64,000 nucleotides of DNA from Serratia rubidaea (GCA_901472405.1 LR590463.1:1054001-1118000), one strand, 5' to 3'. Numbered from the stretch's first letter, positions 20,795 through 32,215 are shown. Program-made: numbers and translations. The notes: generated by a model not told the origin, from the letters alone.

Positions 20795-21769
20795 ATGGCA
20801 TGCGGCGAATTTGACCTTATTGCCCGCTATTTTGACCGGTTCAAGAGTTTACGCCGGGACGTACAGTTGGGCATTGGAGATGACTGCGCACTCCTGACAG
20901 TGGCAGAAAAACAGCTTTTAGCCATCAGCACCGATACCCTGGTTGCCGGGGTTCACTTCCTGCCGGATATCGATCCGGGCGATCTCGGCTACAAAGCCCT
21001 GGCGGTAAATTTGAGCGATCTGGCTGCCATGGGCGCGGATCCGGCCTGGCTGTCGCTGGCCCTGACGCTGCCGGAGGTGGATGAAACCTGGCTGAAGGCC
21101 TTCAGCGATGCGCTGTTTGAGCAGCTGAATTACTATGGCATGCAGCTGATCGGCGGCGATACCACGCGCGGGCCGCTCAGCATGACCCTGACCATCAACG
21201 GCCTGGTGCCGGCAGGGCGGGCTTTACGCCGCGGCGGCGCGCGCATCGCGACTGGATTTACGTCACCGGCACGCTGGGCGACAGCGCGGCCGGCTGGCGC
21301 TGCTGCAACAGCGCCTGACGGTGGACGATGCGGCGGCGCGCGATTATCTGCTGGCCCGTCATCTGCGTCCGCAGCCGCGGGTGCTGCAGGGGCAGGCGCT
21401 GCGCGATCTGGCCAGCGCGGCGATCGATATTTCCGATGGGTTAATCTCCGATTTACAGCATCTGTTAACCGCCAGCCAGTGCGGCGCGCGTATCGATCTG
21501 GACGAGCTGCCGCTGTCGCAGGCGTTAACCGAGTCTACCGACGGCGAGCAGGCGCTGCGCTGGGCGCTCACCGGCGGTGAAGATTACGAGCTGTGCTTTA
21601 CGGTGCCGGAGATTAACGCGGCGCGCTGGACGTGGCGCTGAGCCATTTGGGCGCCGACTACACCTGCATCGGTCAGATTGGCCCGGAAGCGGAAGGCGTC
21701 AAATTCTTCCGTGACCATGAAGCGGTGGAGCTGCCTTGGCGGGGCTTCGACCATTTCAGCAGCAAATAG
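20795..21769 (+). CDS. thiL: Thiamine-monophosphate kinase ThiL (three frameshifts)
   Basis: Phosphorylates thiamine monophosphate to the cofactor thiamine pyrophosphate; PurM-like ATP-binding fold. [53 protein letters not shown] and [15 protein letters not shown] are characteristic metal- and nucleotide-binding motifs. Single bases are missing near 21247, 21292 and 21620. Repaired length is 325 residues, as in E. coli, ending DHFSSK at TAG 21767-21769. An upstream in-frame start (20705) is rejected because it lacks family similarity. pgpA follows after 10 bases, so they form one unit. Confidence 0.93.
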
Positions 21770-21779
21770 GGAAATCCGC

Positions 21780-22276
21780 GTGGATGAAGCAAAACGCCGG
21801 TTGCGCATGAGCAACCCCTGGCACCTGTTGGCGACCGGCTTCGGCAGCGGGCTGTCGCCGGTGGTGCCGGGCACCATGGGATCGCTGGCGGCGATTCCGT
21901 TCTGGCTGCTGCTGATACAGCTGCCGTGGCAGCTGTATTCGCTGATTGTGATGTTCAGTATCTGTATCGGCGTCTATCTGTGTCACCAGACGGCGAAGGA
22001 CATGCGCGTACACGACCACGGCAGCATCGTCTGGGATGAGTTTGTCGGTATGTGGATCAACGCTGATGGCGCTACCGGTCAATGACTGGCGCTGGGTCGC
22101 CATCGGCTTTCGTGCTGTTCCGCATTCTGGATATGTGGAAGCCCTGGCCGATCCGCTGGTTTGACCGCAATGTGCACGGCGGTATGGGTATCATGATTGA
22201 TGACATCGTCGCCGGCGTGATCGCCGCGGGGATGGTCTACCTGCTCGGCCACCACTGGCCGGTCGGCCTGTTCTGA
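21780..22276 (+). CDS. pgpA: Phosphatidylglycerophosphatase A (two frameshifts)
   Basis: Inner-membrane phosphatase that converts phosphatidylglycerophosphate to phosphatidylglycerol. GTG start at 21780 (MDEAKRRLRMSNPWHLLATG). SGLSPVVPGTMGSLAAIPFW, VYLCHQTAKDMRVHDHGSIVWDEF (conserved acidic and His residues) and MWKPWPIRWFDRNVHGGMG are typical. Surplus A near 22063 and surplus T near 22107 break the frame. Repaired length is 164 residues. It is convergent with dxs. Confidence 0.92.
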
Positions 22277-22286
22277 GATAAAAAAA

Positions 22287-22304
22287 GGGCGCCTTGCGGC
22301 GCCC
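22287..22304 (-). terminator. Terminator of the xseB-ispA-dxs operon
   Basis: A 7-bp GC stem (GGGCGCC / GGCGCCC) with a TTGC loop. On the minus strand it is followed by about seven T. Confidence 0.85.
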
Positions 22305-22311
22305 TGGTTCG

Positions 22312-24180
22312 TTATTCAGCCAGCCAGCTCTCTATCTGGCGCTGAATACCGGCGGCGTCGAGGCCGAGATCGCTGCGGATCTCCTCCTGGCTGCCCTGCG
22401 GTACAAAGCTGTCCGGCAGGCCGAGGTTTAATACCGGCACCAGACGACGTTTCGCCATCAGCAGTTCGTTCACTCCGCTGCCGGCGCCGCCCATAATGGC
22501 GTTTTCTTCCAGCGTGACCAGCAGCTCATGGCTGACGGCCATCTCCAGCACCAGCTCTTCATCCAGCGGCTTCACGAAGCGCATATCGACCAGCGTGGCG
22601 TTTAACGCCTCGGCGGCCTGCCGCGCTTCCGGCATCAGGGTGCCGAAGTTGAGAATGGCGACCTTTTTCCCCTTCACGACGCACGATGCCTTTACCGATC
22701 GGCAGCGACGCCAGCGGTTCCTGGGCGGCGCCGGTACCGCTGCCGCGCGGATAGCGCACCGCGCTCGGGCCGTCCTGATAGTGGTAGCCGGTGTACAGCA
22801 TCTGGCGGCACTCGTTCTCATCGCTTGGCGTCATGATCACCATATTGGGGATACAGCGCAGGAAGGAGAGATCGAACGCGCCCTGGTGCGTCTGGCCGTC
22901 GGCGCCGACGATGCCGCCGCGGTCGATGGCGAACAGCACCGGCAGCTTCTGGATCGCCACATCGTGGATCACCTGGTCGTAGGCGCGCTGCAGGAAGGTG
23001 GAGTAGATGGCCACCACCGGCTTGTAGCCGCCGATCGCCAGGCCGGCGGCAAAGGTTACCGCGTGCTGTTCGGCGATGGCGACGTCCAAAATATTGCTGC
23101 GGATAGTCACGCGAGAACTGCACCATGCCGGAGCCTTCGCGCATCGCCGGGGTTATCGCCATCAGCTTTGTCGTCTTTGGCGGCGGTTTCGCACAGCCAT
23201 TCGCCGAAGATCTTGGAATAGGTCGGCAGGCCGCCGGCGCTTTTCGGCAGCGTGCCGCTGGCCGGGTCGAATTTCGGCACCGCGTGGAAGCTGATCGGGT
23301 CTTTTTCCGCCGGGGCATAGCCGCGCCCCTTTTTGGTCATGATATGCAGCAGCTGCGGCCCTTTCAGGTCGCGCATGTTCTTCAGCGTTGTGGCCAGCGC
23401 CTGCACGTCGTGGCCGTCGACCGGGCCGATATAGTTGAAGCCCAGCTCTTCGAACAGCGTACCCGGCACCACCATCCCTTTGAGATGCTCTTCGGTGCGT
23501 TTAACCAGCTCTTTGATGGGCGGCAGGCGGACAGCACCTTCTTGCCGCCCTCGCGCAGCGTGGAGTAGAGCTTGCCGGAGAGCAGCTGCGCCAGGTGGTT
23601 ATTCAGCGCGCCGACGTTCTCGGAAATCGACATTTCGTTGTCGTTCAGGATCACCAGCATGTCCGGATCGATATCGCCGGCGTGGTTCATGGCTTCAAAC
23701 GCCATACCGGCGGTGATGGCGCCGTCGCCAATCACGCAGACGGTGCGGCGTCCTTTACCTTCGCGCTCTGCCGCCACCGCCATGCCGAGACCGGCGCTGA
23801 TGGAGGTGGAGGAGTGGCCGACGGACAAGACGTCGTATTCGCTCTCATCGCGCCACGGGAAAGGGTGCAGGCCATTTTTTTGCCGAATGGTCGAAATGCG
23901 ATCGCGGCGTCCGGTCAGAATCTTATGCGGGTAGGCCTGGTGGCCGACGTCCCACACCAGATGGTCGAACGGCGTGTGGTATACATAGTGCAATGCCACC
24001 GTCAGTTCGACGGTACCCAGCCCGGAAGCAAAGTGGCCGCTTGAACGGCTGACGCTGTCCAGCAGATATTGCCGCAGCTCATCACACAGCTTCGGCAGGC
24101 TTTCTTTTGGCAGCGAGCGGAGTTCCTCGGGGTTTTTCCGCCAGCGCCAACGTCGGGTATTTGGCTATATCAAGACTCAT
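22312..24180 (-). CDS. dxs: 1-deoxy-D-xylulose-5-phosphate synthase (five frameshifts)
   Basis: Thiamine-pyrophosphate enzyme that condenses pyruvate and glyceraldehyde 3-phosphate, the first step of the MEP isoprenoid pathway and a source for thiamine and pyridoxal. [17 protein letters not shown] begins at 24180. [17 protein letters not shown], the TPP motif [18 protein letters not shown] and [12 protein letters not shown] (catalytic Glu) are readable. Frame errors: surplus C near 24136, one base missing near 23520, surplus G near 23163 and 23085, surplus A near 22682. Repaired length is about 621 residues (E. coli 620), ending [10 protein letters not shown]. It is last in the xseB-ispA-dxs operon. 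Confidence 0.94.
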
Positions 24181-24264
24181 TCGATACTCATATCAGAGGT
24201 ATGCCATTGCGCGATAGCCACGGCGTCGGGCCGCGGCGGCGTCACATGGCGATAACGTCACACG

Positions 24265-25167
24265 TTAATTGTCGCGTTCAATAATAAAGCTGGCCAACGC
24301 GCGCAATGACGCGGTGTTGTATGATTGCGCCGTCAGCGTATCCAGAGCGCTCAAGGCTTCCTGATACAGATCCCGGGCTTTGGCCTGGGCATTGTCCAGG
24401 CCCAGCAGCGCGGGATAGGTGCTTTTTCCGTGTTGCTGATCGGCACCTTGGCGTTTTCCTATTTTTGCAGTTTCGCCGATGACGTCGAGAATGTCATCCT
24501 GAACCTGAAACGCCAGACCGATGGCCGCGGCATAGCGATCCAGCTCGCGCAGCGCCGCGCGCCCCGGTTCGCCCGCCGCCAGCGCGCCCAGACGCACGGC
24601 TGAGCGGATCAGCGCGCCGGTTTTGTGGCGGTGAATTTGCTCCAGTTCTTCCAGATTAATCTGACGATCCTCTGCAGCCAAATCCAAGGCCTGACCGCCG
24701 CACATGCCGGCCACGCCGCTGGCGGTCGCCAGTTCTGACACCATCGCCAGGCGGTCGCGCACCGCGACGTCCGGCATCTCGGCGTCGGCCAGAATAGAGA
24801 AGGCCAGCGTCTGCAGCGCATCGCCGGCCAGAATGGCGTTGGCTTCGCCGAATTTGATGTGGCAGGTCGGCTGGCCGCGACGCAGATCGTCGTCGTCCAT
24901 CGCCGGCAGATCGTCATGAATCAGGGAATAGGCGTGGATGCATTCCACCGCCGCTGCCGGCGCATCCAGGTTGCCCGGCGGTACGCCGAACATTTCGCCG
25001 GTGGCGTACACCAGGAACGGGCGCAGGCGTTTGCCGCCCAGCAGAGCGCCGTAGCGCATGGCTTCCACCAGCTGGCCGTCGTTAAACGGCAGCGGGGCGA
25101 TAAAGTCCAGCAGTGCGCGATCGGCACGCTGACGATAGCTCTGTAGCTGGCTGTTGAAGTCAGACAT
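24265..25167 (-). CDS. ispA: Farnesyl diphosphate synthase IspA
   Basis: Makes C15 farnesyl diphosphate from isopentenyl and dimethylallyl/geranyl diphosphate, feeding quinone and undecaprenol synthesis. About 300 residues, intact. Both aspartate-rich metal motifs are visible: DDLPAMDDDDLRRG (about residue 84) and QDDILDVIG (about residue 224). GGKRLRPFLVYATG is the IPP-binding region. ATG 25167 (MSDFNSQLQ) is chosen; an adjacent TTG would add one residue. It begins 6 bases after the xseB stop and lies 84 bases before dxs, one operon. Confidence 0.95.
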   Translation of the reverse strand: MSDFNSQLQSYRQRADRALLDFIAPLPFNDGQLVEAMRYGALLGGKRLRPFLVYATGEMFGVPPGNLDAPAAAVECIHAYSLIHDDLPAMDDDDLRRGQPTCHIKFGEANAILAGDALQTLAFSILADAEMPDVAVRDRLAMVSELATASGVAGMCGGQALDLAAEDRQINLEELEQIHRHKTGALIRSAVRLGALAAGEPGRAALRELDRYAAAIGLAFQVQDDILDVIGETAKIGKRQGADQQHGKSTYPALLGLDNAQAKARDLYQEALSALDTLTAQSYNTASLRALASFIIERDN

Positions 25168-25173
25168 CAATCA

Positions 25174-25440
25174 TTACTCGGCGTTCGGGGTAAAAGGCGT
25201 GAGGGCGGCATCGTCGTCGTTGCCGTCGTTCAGCAGAATTTGTACGCGCTGTTCCGCCTGCTGCAGTTTTTGCTGACCCTGACGCGCCAGCTGTACGCCG
25301 CGCTCAAATTCGCTGAGCGCCTCTTCCAGCGGCAGTTCGCCCGCTTCCAGGCGTGTCACAATACTTTCCAGTTCGGTCAGGGAGTGTTCAAAACTAACGT
25401 TTTGCTCTGTACTGTCTGATTGTGCAGGTTTTTTCGGCAT
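25174..25440 (-). CDS. xseB: Exodeoxyribonuclease VII small subunit XseB
   Basis: Small subunit (88 residues; E. coli 80) of exonuclease VII, which degrades single-stranded DNA from both ends. [26 protein letters not shown] and [24 protein letters not shown] form the helical hairpin that binds XseA. The C-terminal tail is somewhat longer than in E. coli. It leads the xseB-ispA-dxs operon and is divergent from thiI across a 160-base gap that should hold both promoters. Confidence 0.95.
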   Translation of the reverse strand: MPKKPAQSDSTEQNVSFEHSLTELESIVTRLEAGELPLEEALSEFERGVQLARQGQQKLQQAEQRVQILLNDGNDDDAALTPFTPNAE

Positions 25441-25600
25441 AATTTTCTTGTTACGTCATCAGGTGAACCGAGGGGCCAGAGCCTATCCTAGCGGATCTTG
25501 ATTAGCAAATCATGGCGTGCTCGTGTGGTTTTGTGCGCAGAGCTTCATCAGAAAGTGATATACTGCGCCCCGTTAATTTTATCTGACCATAAAGACCGCC

Positions 25601-27049
25601 ATGAAGTTTATCATTAAATTGTTCCCGGAAATCACCATCAAGAGTCAATCTGTGCGCTTGCGCTTCATAAAGATTCTTACCACCAACATTCGTAATGTCC
25701 TGAAGCAGTATGATGAAAACCTGGCGGTGGTCCGGCACTGGGACTTTATTGAAGTCCGCGCCAAAGACGAAAACCAGCGGCCGGCGATTGCCGACGCGCT
25801 GACGCGCATTCCCGGCATCCACCATATTCTGGAAGTGGAAGACCGCGCCTACACCGATATCCACCATATCTTCGAGCAGACGCTGGAAGCCTATCGCGAG
25901 CGGCTGGAAGGCAAGACCTTCTGCGTGCGCGTGAAGCGTCGCGGCAAGCAGGAATTCAGTTCGCAGGACGTGGAACGCTACGTCGGCGGCGGCCTGAACC
26001 AGCATATCGAGAGCGCGCGGGTAAAACTGAACCATCCGCAGGTGACGGTCAACCTTGAGATTGAAGATGACAAGCTGATGATGGTGAAAGCGCGTCGTGA
26101 AGGCATCGGCGGCTACCCGATTGGCACTCAGGAAGACGTCATGTCGCTGATTTCCGGCGGTTTTGACTCCGGCGTTTCCAGCTATATGCTGATGCGTCGC
26201 GGCTGCCGGGTGCATTACTGCTTCTTCAACTTGGGCGGCGCCGCGCATGAGATCGGCGTTAAACAGGTGGCGCATTACCTGTGGAACCGCTTCGGCAGCT
26301 CGCACAAGGTGCGCTTCGTGGCGATCGATTTTGAGCCGGTGGTGGGCGAAATTTTGGAAAAAGTCGACGACGGCCAAATGGGCGTGGTGCTCAAGCGCAT
26401 GATGGTGCGCGCCGCCTCCAAAGTGGCGGAACGCTACGGCGTACAGGCGCTGGTGACCGGCGAAGCGCTGGGACAGGTGTCCAGCCAGACCCTGACCAAC
26501 CTGCGCCTGATCGACAACGCCTCAGACACCCTGATCCTGCGTCCGCTGATCTCTCACGATAAAGAGCACATCATCAACGTGGCGCGCCAGATCGGCACCG
26601 AAGACTTCGCCAAAACCATGCCGGAATATTGCGGCGTGATCTCTAAAAGCCCGACGGTAAAAGCGGTGAAGGCGAAGATCGAGGAAGAAGAGGGCAACTT
26701 CGATTTCGAGATCCTCGAGCGGGTGGTGCGCGAAGCGCGCAACGTAGATATCCGCACCATCGCCAGTGAAACCCAGGAGCAGGTCACGGAAGTAGAAACC
26801 GTGGCGGCGTTTAATGCCGACCAGGTGATTCTGGATATCCGCTCCGTAGACGAGCAGGACGAAAAGCCGCTGCAGCTGGAGCAGGTAGAGGTGAAAGCGC
26901 TGCCGTTCTACAAGCTGGGCACCCAGTTCGGCGATCTGGATCAGAGCAAAACCTACCTGCTGTACTGCGAGCGCGGCGTGATGAGCCGTCTGCAGGCGCT
27001 GTATCTGCTGGAGCAGGGGTACACCAATATTAAAGTGTACCGTCCCTGA
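25601..27049 (+). CDS. thiI: tRNA 4-thiouridine synthase / thiamine thiazole sulfurtransferase ThiI
   Basis: Inserts sulfur into uridine-8 of tRNA and supplies sulfur to ThiS for thiazole synthesis. 482 residues, intact, same as E. coli. Domains: ferredoxin-like plus THUMP (about 1-165), PP-loop ATP pyrophosphatase with [12 protein letters not shown] (from Ser185), and C-terminal rhodanese domain with the catalytic Cys456 in [13 protein letters not shown]. Cys344-type residue is present in [12 protein letters not shown]. It is alone on the plus strand between xseB and yajL. Confidence 0.97.
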   Translation: MKFIIKLFPEITIKSQSVRLRFIKILTTNIRNVLKQYDENLAVVRHWDFIEVRAKDENQRPAIADALTRIPGIHHILEVEDRAYTDIHHIFEQTLEAYRERLEGKTFCVRVKRRGKQEFSSQDVERYVGGGLNQHIESARVKLNHPQVTVNLEIEDDKLMMVKARREGIGGYPIGTQEDVMSLISGGFDSGVSSYMLMRRGCRVHYCFFNLGGAAHEIGVKQVAHYLWNRFGSSHKVRFVAIDFEPVVGEILEKVDDGQMGVVLKRMMVRAASKVAERYGVQALVTGEALGQVSSQTLTNLRLIDNASDTLILRPLISHDKEHIINVARQIGTEDFAKTMPEYCGVISKSPTVKAVKAKIEEEEGNFDFEILERVVREARNVDIRTIASETQEQVTEVETVAAFNADQVILDIRSVDEQDEKPLQLEQVEVKALPFYKLGTQFGDLDQSKTYLLYCERGVMSRLQALYLLEQGYTNIKVYRP

Positions 27050-27090
27050 GTCTTATACGCCTCAGCGTTGTTGGTTGCCGGCGTGCATCA

Positions 27091-27132
27091 CGGCCACTGA
27101 CTTGATGACAGCCAAGTCTCAGTTAGTGGCCG
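27091..27132. other. Nested inverted repeat between thiI and yajL
   Basis: Outer arms CGGCCACT (27091-27098) and AGTGGCCG (27125-27132) enclose an inner pair GACTT (27099-27103) and AAGTC (27114-27118). It lies between two convergent genes and could act as a weak bidirectional terminator, although no long T run follows on either strand. Confidence 0.5.
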
Positions 27133-27145
27133 CATAAATAAACGC

Positions 27146-27736
27146 TTAGTCGCTGAAATCGTACATGCCCGGAATCAGCACCAGCTGCGCCGCAACCTCC
27201 GCCGCCTTGGCTTTCCCGAGCAGCAGATCGATCAGCTTCAGGCTGAACTCCATGGCGGTTCCCGGCCCCTGGCTGGTCAGCAGGTTAACGCGGGCGTCAT
27301 ACACCACCCGGCGCTCCATCCATTTCTCCTGCGGGATATGCTGTTTCAGGCCGGGGAAGCCGGTCATATTGCCGACCGGGAACAGATCGTGGTGCTGCAG
27401 CACCAGCGCCGGCGCGGCGCAGATAGCGGCGACGATTTTCCTCTGCAGATGCATCTGCCGCACTTTCTCTACCAGCAGCGGGCTGTCGCGGAAGCATTCG
27501 GCACCCTGCAGGCCGCCGGGCAGCACGATGGCGTCAAATGGTTCATCGACGATTTCAACCAGCGCCGCGTCCGCCAGCAGCTTAACGCCGCGGGAGCAGA
27601 CGATGGTCAGACTGCCGTCGCCGGCTACGCTGGCGGTCGTGACCTTAATCCCGGCGCGCACCAGCAGATCGATGGCGGTGACCGCCTCGGTCTCTTCACT
27701 TCCAGGCGCCAGGCAGACCAACACCGATACGTTCAT
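27146..27736 (-). CDS. yajL: DJ-1/PfpI-family protein YajL
   Basis: Cytoplasmic DJ-1 homologue linked to protection of proteins from thiol oxidation and reactive carbonyls. 196 residues from ATG 27736 ([19 protein letters not shown]), exactly the E. coli length; an ATG six bases earlier is also possible. The nucleophile elbow is [13 protein letters not shown] with the reactive Cys at about residue 106, and the conserved Glu lies in GSEETEA. Its 5' end overlaps the 3' end of panE by 41 bases in another frame, an arrangement also present in E. coli. Confidence 0.94.
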   Translation of the reverse strand: MNVSVLVCLAPGSEETEAVTAIDLLVRAGIKVTTASVAGDGSLTIVCSRGVKLLADAALVEIVDEPFDAIVLPGGLQGAECFRDSPLLVEKVRQMHLQRKIVAAICAAPALVLQHHDLFPVGNMTGFPGLKQHIPQEKWMERRVVYDARVNLLTSQGPGTAMEFSLKLIDLLLGKAKAAEVAAQLVLIPGMYDFSD

Positions 27737-28611
27737 ACTCATTTTCCTTTCGCTTTACCAAATCAAACAGCCGGGCGTTTTCCGGCAGCGTCATGCCGTG
27801 GCTGCGGGCGCGCCGCAGCAGATAACCGGTAATATAGTCGATCTCGGTGTGCCGCTGGGCGTGAATATCCTGCAGCATGGAGGAGATGTTGTCCGCGGTG
27901 GTTTCTATCACCTGCATCACATATTGCTGCAGCCCGTCGCAGGTGGTGTGGTGGCCCTCTACGGCCATCACGGCGGCCACCTCGCTGCAGATCAGCGCGA
28001 TCTGTTCTGGATAACGGCGCAGATCGCCGTTGCGGCAGTCATACAGCGCGGTCAGCGGATTGACCACGCAGTTGACCGCCAGCTTGCGCCACAGCGCCGC
28101 GGTAATCGTGTTGTGCCAGGCGACGTCCGGCAATGCTTGGTGCAGAACTTCCGCCAGATGGCTGAGCGACGCCGCCGCCGGTGAGGTCGGGCCGATATGG
28201 GTGGTGCCGTCGGCGACGTGAATAATGGTATGGCCGTCGTGGCGCGCGGCATGGGTAGTGGTGCCCTGCAGAATCGGCCGCTCGTTGGCCGGCAGTTCAT
28301 CCTGGGTGCCCATGCCGTTGTGCAGCAGCAAAATGGCGCACGCTGGGTTGAGCTTTGGCAGCAGGGCCGCCACCGCATCGGAGACTTGCCAGGCCTTGAG
28401 CGTCACCAGCAGCAGTTCGCTGTTGCGCAGATGCTCGGCGTCCGTTGCTGGGCAGGCTCTGACTGAAGCGGGAGCCGTCGGTTTCAATCACGTCGACGGC
28501 GCAAAACGGCTGAGGTACGCGTAACCATCCTTGTACATCATGGCCCTGCTGATACAGCCGGGAGAGCCACAGCTGCCCGAGAGCGCCGCAACCAAGAACA
28601 GTTATTTTCAT
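27696..28611 (-). CDS. panE: 2-dehydropantoate 2-reductase PanE (one frameshift)
   Basis: NADPH-dependent reduction of ketopantoate to pantoate in coenzyme A synthesis. [19 protein letters not shown] contains the GxGxxG Rossmann motif. A surplus G near 28442 breaks the frame after SLPSN (true continuation [19 protein letters not shown]). [17 protein letters not shown] holds the catalytic Lys, and [18 protein letters not shown] is typical. Repaired length is 304 residues (E. coli 303). The end overlaps the yajL start. Confidence 0.94.
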
Positions 28612-28858
28612 CCATCCTCCTTGGGGGGAACGGGGCATTGCCGTTATCCGTTATCGTGTTGCCGGGGAGCAGGTCAATACGCCGAGCGCTGAGCGCCATC
28701 GGCGAACCGCTGACCTGACACTATAAATTGTAGACTTTCCTGTGTGTGGACGTTTGCGTTGCCGTGACATCGGGATTTTGCCTTAACCGGCAAAGCGGGT
28801 ATCATGCACGCCATCGAAATCGCCTGATAGTTTGGGCTCTCATTCAGGAGGAAGAAGT

Positions 28859-29350
28859 ATGCCATCTTTCGACATTGTTTCCGAAATAGATATGCAGGAA
28901 GTGCGCAACGCCGTTGAGAACGCCTCGCGCGATCTGGGCACCCGCTGGGATTTTCGCAACGTGCCGGCCAGCTTTGAGCTGAACGAAAAAAATGAATCCA
29001 TCAAGGTTGCCAGCGAATCCGATTTTCAGGTTCAGCAGCTGCTTGATATCCTGCGTGAAAAACTGGCCAAGCGCGGCATTGACGGCGCGGCGCTGGAGAT
29101 CCCGGAAGAGTTCGAGCACAGCGGTAAAACCTACAGCGTTGACGCCAAGCTGAAGCAGGGGATTGAAACCCAACTGGCGAAGAAGATCGTCAAGCTGATT
29201 AAAGACAGCAAGCTGAAAGTGCAGGCGCAGATTCAGGGTGACGAAGTGCGCGTAACCGGGAAATCCCGTGACGATCTGCAAAGCGTGATGGCGCTGGTGC
29301 GCGGCGGTAACCTGGGGCAGCCGTTCCAGTTTAAAAACTTCCGCGACTGA
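28859..29350 (+). CDS. yajQ: YajQ-family nucleotide-binding protein
   Basis: Small two-domain RNP-like protein, 163 residues, identical in length to E. coli. [19 protein letters not shown] and [15 protein letters not shown] are hallmarks. Relatives in other bacteria bind cyclic di-GMP or nucleic acid; its role here is not shown by sequence. ATG 28859 has AGGAGGAAG upstream and is clearly the start. Divergent from panE over about 247 bases, and followed by a strong terminator. Confidence 0.95.
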   Translation: MPSFDIVSEIDMQEVRNAVENASRDLGTRWDFRNVPASFELNEKNESIKVASESDFQVQQLLDILREKLAKRGIDGAALEIPEEFEHSGKTYSVDAKLKQGIETQLAKKIVKLIKDSKLKVQAQIQGDEVRVTGKSRDDLQSVMALVRGGNLGQPFQFKNFRD

Positions 29351-29366
29351 TTGTTGTGATGTGAAT

Positions 29367-29394
29367 AATAACGCCGGGCTTGCCCGGCGTTATT
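29367..29394. terminator. Bidirectional terminator between yajQ and yajR
   Basis: A 13-bp perfect stem (AATAACGCCGGGC / GCCCGGCGTTATT) with a TT loop between two convergent genes. The AT ends of the stem act as T tracts for both strands. Confidence 0.88.
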
Positions 29395-29396
29395 GT

Positions 29397-30761
29397 TTAT
29401 AGCGTATTGACCAGCGTTTCCAACTGCCCGCGATTGGTCTGTTTGGTATCGACCTTCACATAGGCGCTGCGCTCTTCCGGCACGACGATGGCTTCCGCCA
29501 CGCCGGGCTGGGCCTGCAGCCTGCTTGCCAGCGAGGTGTCTTTGGCCGCCAGCTCCGACAGCGTGATGCGCAGGCTGCTGACGTACGGCGGCTCCTGCAT
29601 GGTGCTGCTGATGATAAACCAGCCGGCGGCAATCAGCGCGCCGGCGATAAACACCAGGCCGGCGCCGTGCAGGCCGTAGAGCCAGCCGCCGAGGCTGCCG
29701 CCGATGGCGACGCCGATAAACTGGCTGGTGGAGTACACGCCCATCGCGGTGCCTTTATAGCCGGCCGGCGACTCTTTACTGATCAGCGAAGGCAGAATCG
29801 CCTCCATCACGTTAAACGCCATAAAGAACAGCTGTACGCCGGCGATGATGCCCCACAGATGCTGGCCGGAAATCAGCAGAACCAGCTCGGCGGCGAACAG
29901 CACCGCCACGCAGCCCATAAACACCTGCTTCATGCGCCGCTTCTTCTCGGCGTAAATGATAAACGGCACTACCGACACGAACGACACCAGCATGGTCACC
30001 AGATAGACGATCCAGTGGCTGCTGGCCGCCAGGCCGGCTTTCTCCATCGCCAGCGGCAGGGCGACGAAGCTCGACATCAGCAGAATATGCAGGCACATAA
30101 TGCCGAGATTGAGCTTCAGCAGGCGCGGATTGTTCAGCACCTTGCTGAAGCTGCCGCGCACCATGCTGGACTCGCGGTTGAGCACGTGGCGGTCGGCGGA
30201 AGGCACCACCAGTAAGGTAATCACGATGCCGCACAGCGCCAGGGCGGCGATCATCCAGAACAGCGCATGCAGCCCCAGCGCGTGGGTAATCACCGGCCCC
30301 AGCACCATGGCGATGGCGAAGGTGATGCCAAAGCTGATGCCGATAAACGCCATCGCCTTGGTGCGGTTCTGCTCGCGGGTCAGATCGGACAGCAGCGCCA
30401 TCACCGCCGCGGCGATGGCGCCGGAGCCCTGCAGCGCGCGGCCGAGGATAATGCCCCAGATGGAGTCGCTGAGCGCGGCGATCGCGCTGCCGAGGGCAAA
30501 CACCAGCAGTCCGCCGACGATCAGCGGCTTACGGCCGATGCGGTCGGAGATCAGGCCAAAACGGAATCTGGAACACCGCCTGCGCCAGGCCGTAAATGCC
30601 GATGGCGATGCCGATCAGCGTTTCGCTGGCGCCGTTCAACGCCATGCCGTAGGTGGTCAGCACCGGCAGCACCATAAACATGCCGAGCATGCGCAGTGAG
30701 AATACCGTGCCCAGACCCCAGGTCGCCGGCGTTCCAGCGGGGTCATCGTATTATCGTTCAT
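29397..30761 (-). CDS. yajR: Major facilitator transporter YajR (two compensating indels)
   Basis: Twelve-helix MFS transporter with a C-terminal ferredoxin-like (YAM) domain of about 70 residues (SSLRITLSELAAKDTS to the end). Substrate unknown. The start at 30761 gives MNDNTMTPLER. A missing G near 30737 and a surplus T near 30560 shift the frame and restore it, so the first third is read in another frame. Net length is 454 residues, exactly as E. coli. The motif-A region (GLISDRIGRKPLIVGG) follows the repair. Convergent with yajQ. Confidence 0.92.
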
Positions 30762-30931
30762 GCAAACTTCGAACCTCAGTAAAAACTATCCCGTCAGGTT
30801 CTGGCCGTCAGAGCCTGCTGGGATAACTTTTGGGGTGCGGCTAATTTTAGTGTGAAGGGCAGGGGAGGGTAAACGTAATGTTATTTAGCAGATATTACAG
30901 CATTTCCCGGCTGCAGAAGCGTGAAAATAAA

Positions 30932-30953
30932 ATGGGCCGCATCAGCGGCCCAT
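30932..30953 (-). terminator. Terminator of the cyoABCDE operon
   Basis: A 9-bp stem (ATGGGCCGC / GCGGCCCAT) with a 4-base loop. On the minus strand it is followed by TTTATTTT, 15 bases past the cyoE stop. Confidence 0.85.
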
Positions 30954-30967
30954 TGACGGATAGCGAG

Positions 30968-31859
30968 TTACCAGACGTAAGTTAACAACGTTTCCGGCGA
31001 CGCCGAGGCGCTAAAATCGATCGACATCATTACGCTGAGCGAGGTGATGGCAACAATCGAGAACACAAACAGTTTGCGCGCCCAGATGCTGTCATTCTCG
31101 GTTTTATAACCGCGTAACGCCATGCCGAGCCACCATACGCTGACTGCGGCCGCCACCACCAGGTATTTGTACCCGGCGTAGCCGCTCAGGGTCAGCATCA
31201 GAGTGGCGATCATAAACGCCAGGATGTAGACCGTAATGTGGTTCTTGGCGACGGAGATGCCTTTGACTACCGGCAGCACCGGAATATTGGCGGCCTGATA
31301 GTCTTTGAAGCGGAAGATGGCAATCGCATAGGAGTGCGGCATCTGCCACAGGCTGAAGATAGCCAGCAGGATCAACGCGCCCATATCGAACTCGTTGGTC
31401 ACCGCGCAGTAGCCGATAACCGGCGGCGCGGCGCCTGACAGGCTGCCGATCAGCGTGCCATAAACAGAATGGCGCTTCATATACAGGCTATAAACGCCGA
31501 CATAAACCACGAAGCCCATCACCGCCAGCCACATGGCCAGCGGGTTGGCGGCGGTATACAGCAAGGCAAAGCCAGCAATACCCAGCGCGGTAGCATAAAA
31601 CCAGGGTGACATTCGGCGCGATCAGGCCTTTAACCAGCACCCGGTTCTTCGTTCTCTCCATTTTCTTGTCGATGTCACGGTCAATGTAGTTGTTAAACAC
31701 ACAGCCCGAGGCGACAACCAACGAGACACCCACCAGGGTGGCGAGAAACAGGGGATAGTCGATGCTTCCTTTGGAAGCCAACAGGAATCCCCCAACGACA
31801 GAAATTAAATTACCGAAAATAATTCCTGGTTTAGTTACTTGCAGGTATTGCTTCATCAT
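30968..31859 (-). CDS. cyoE: Protoheme IX farnesyltransferase CyoE (one frameshift)
   Basis: UbiA-family inner-membrane prenyltransferase that makes heme O for the bo3 oxidase. [21 protein letters not shown], the Asp motif [18 protein letters not shown] and the second motif [15 protein letters not shown] region with AAPPVIGYC are visible; about nine helices. A surplus T near 31599 (in a TTTT run) breaks the frame at [12 protein letters not shown]. Repaired length is 296 residues. Last gene of the cyo operon. Confidence 0.94.
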
Positions 31860-31876
31860 TACTTACGGCTCGGCTC

Positions 31877-32215
31877 TTAATCGACCATCATATTGAGGTT
31901 GAGGTTGTACATAATCCACAGTGAACCCACAACAACGATACCGATGATCATAGCGGTGAACAGTAATGCCACCAGGTTCCAGCGCTCTTCCGATGAAGTG
32001 TTCATGTGCAGGAAGTAAACCAGGTGAACAATCACCTGGATAACCGCCATGCCGACCACAACCGCCAGGATGGTGGAGTGAGAGGCAGTGCCGTTCATCA
32101 CCATCATAAATGGAATTACCGTCAGGATGACCGACAGGATAAAGCCGATCAGGTATGACTTAACGCTGCCGTGGCTTGCGCCGCCGTGAGAGGTTTCATG
32201 GGATGAATGGCTCAT
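31877..32215 (-). CDS. cyoD: Cytochrome o ubiquinol oxidase subunit IV CyoD
   Basis: Small three-helix subunit (112 residues; E. coli 109) needed for assembly of the bo3 oxidase. [16 protein letters not shown], then [17 protein letters not shown] and [16 protein letters not shown]. The ATG shares one base with the cyoC stop (TAATG), showing translational coupling. An upstream in-frame extension is rejected. Confidence 0.95.
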   Translation of the reverse strand: MSHSSHETSHGGASHGSVKSYLIGFILSVILTVIPFMMVMNGTASHSTILAVVVGMAVIQVIVHLVYFLHMNTSSEERWNLVALLFTAMIIGIVVVGSLWIMYNLNLNMMVD

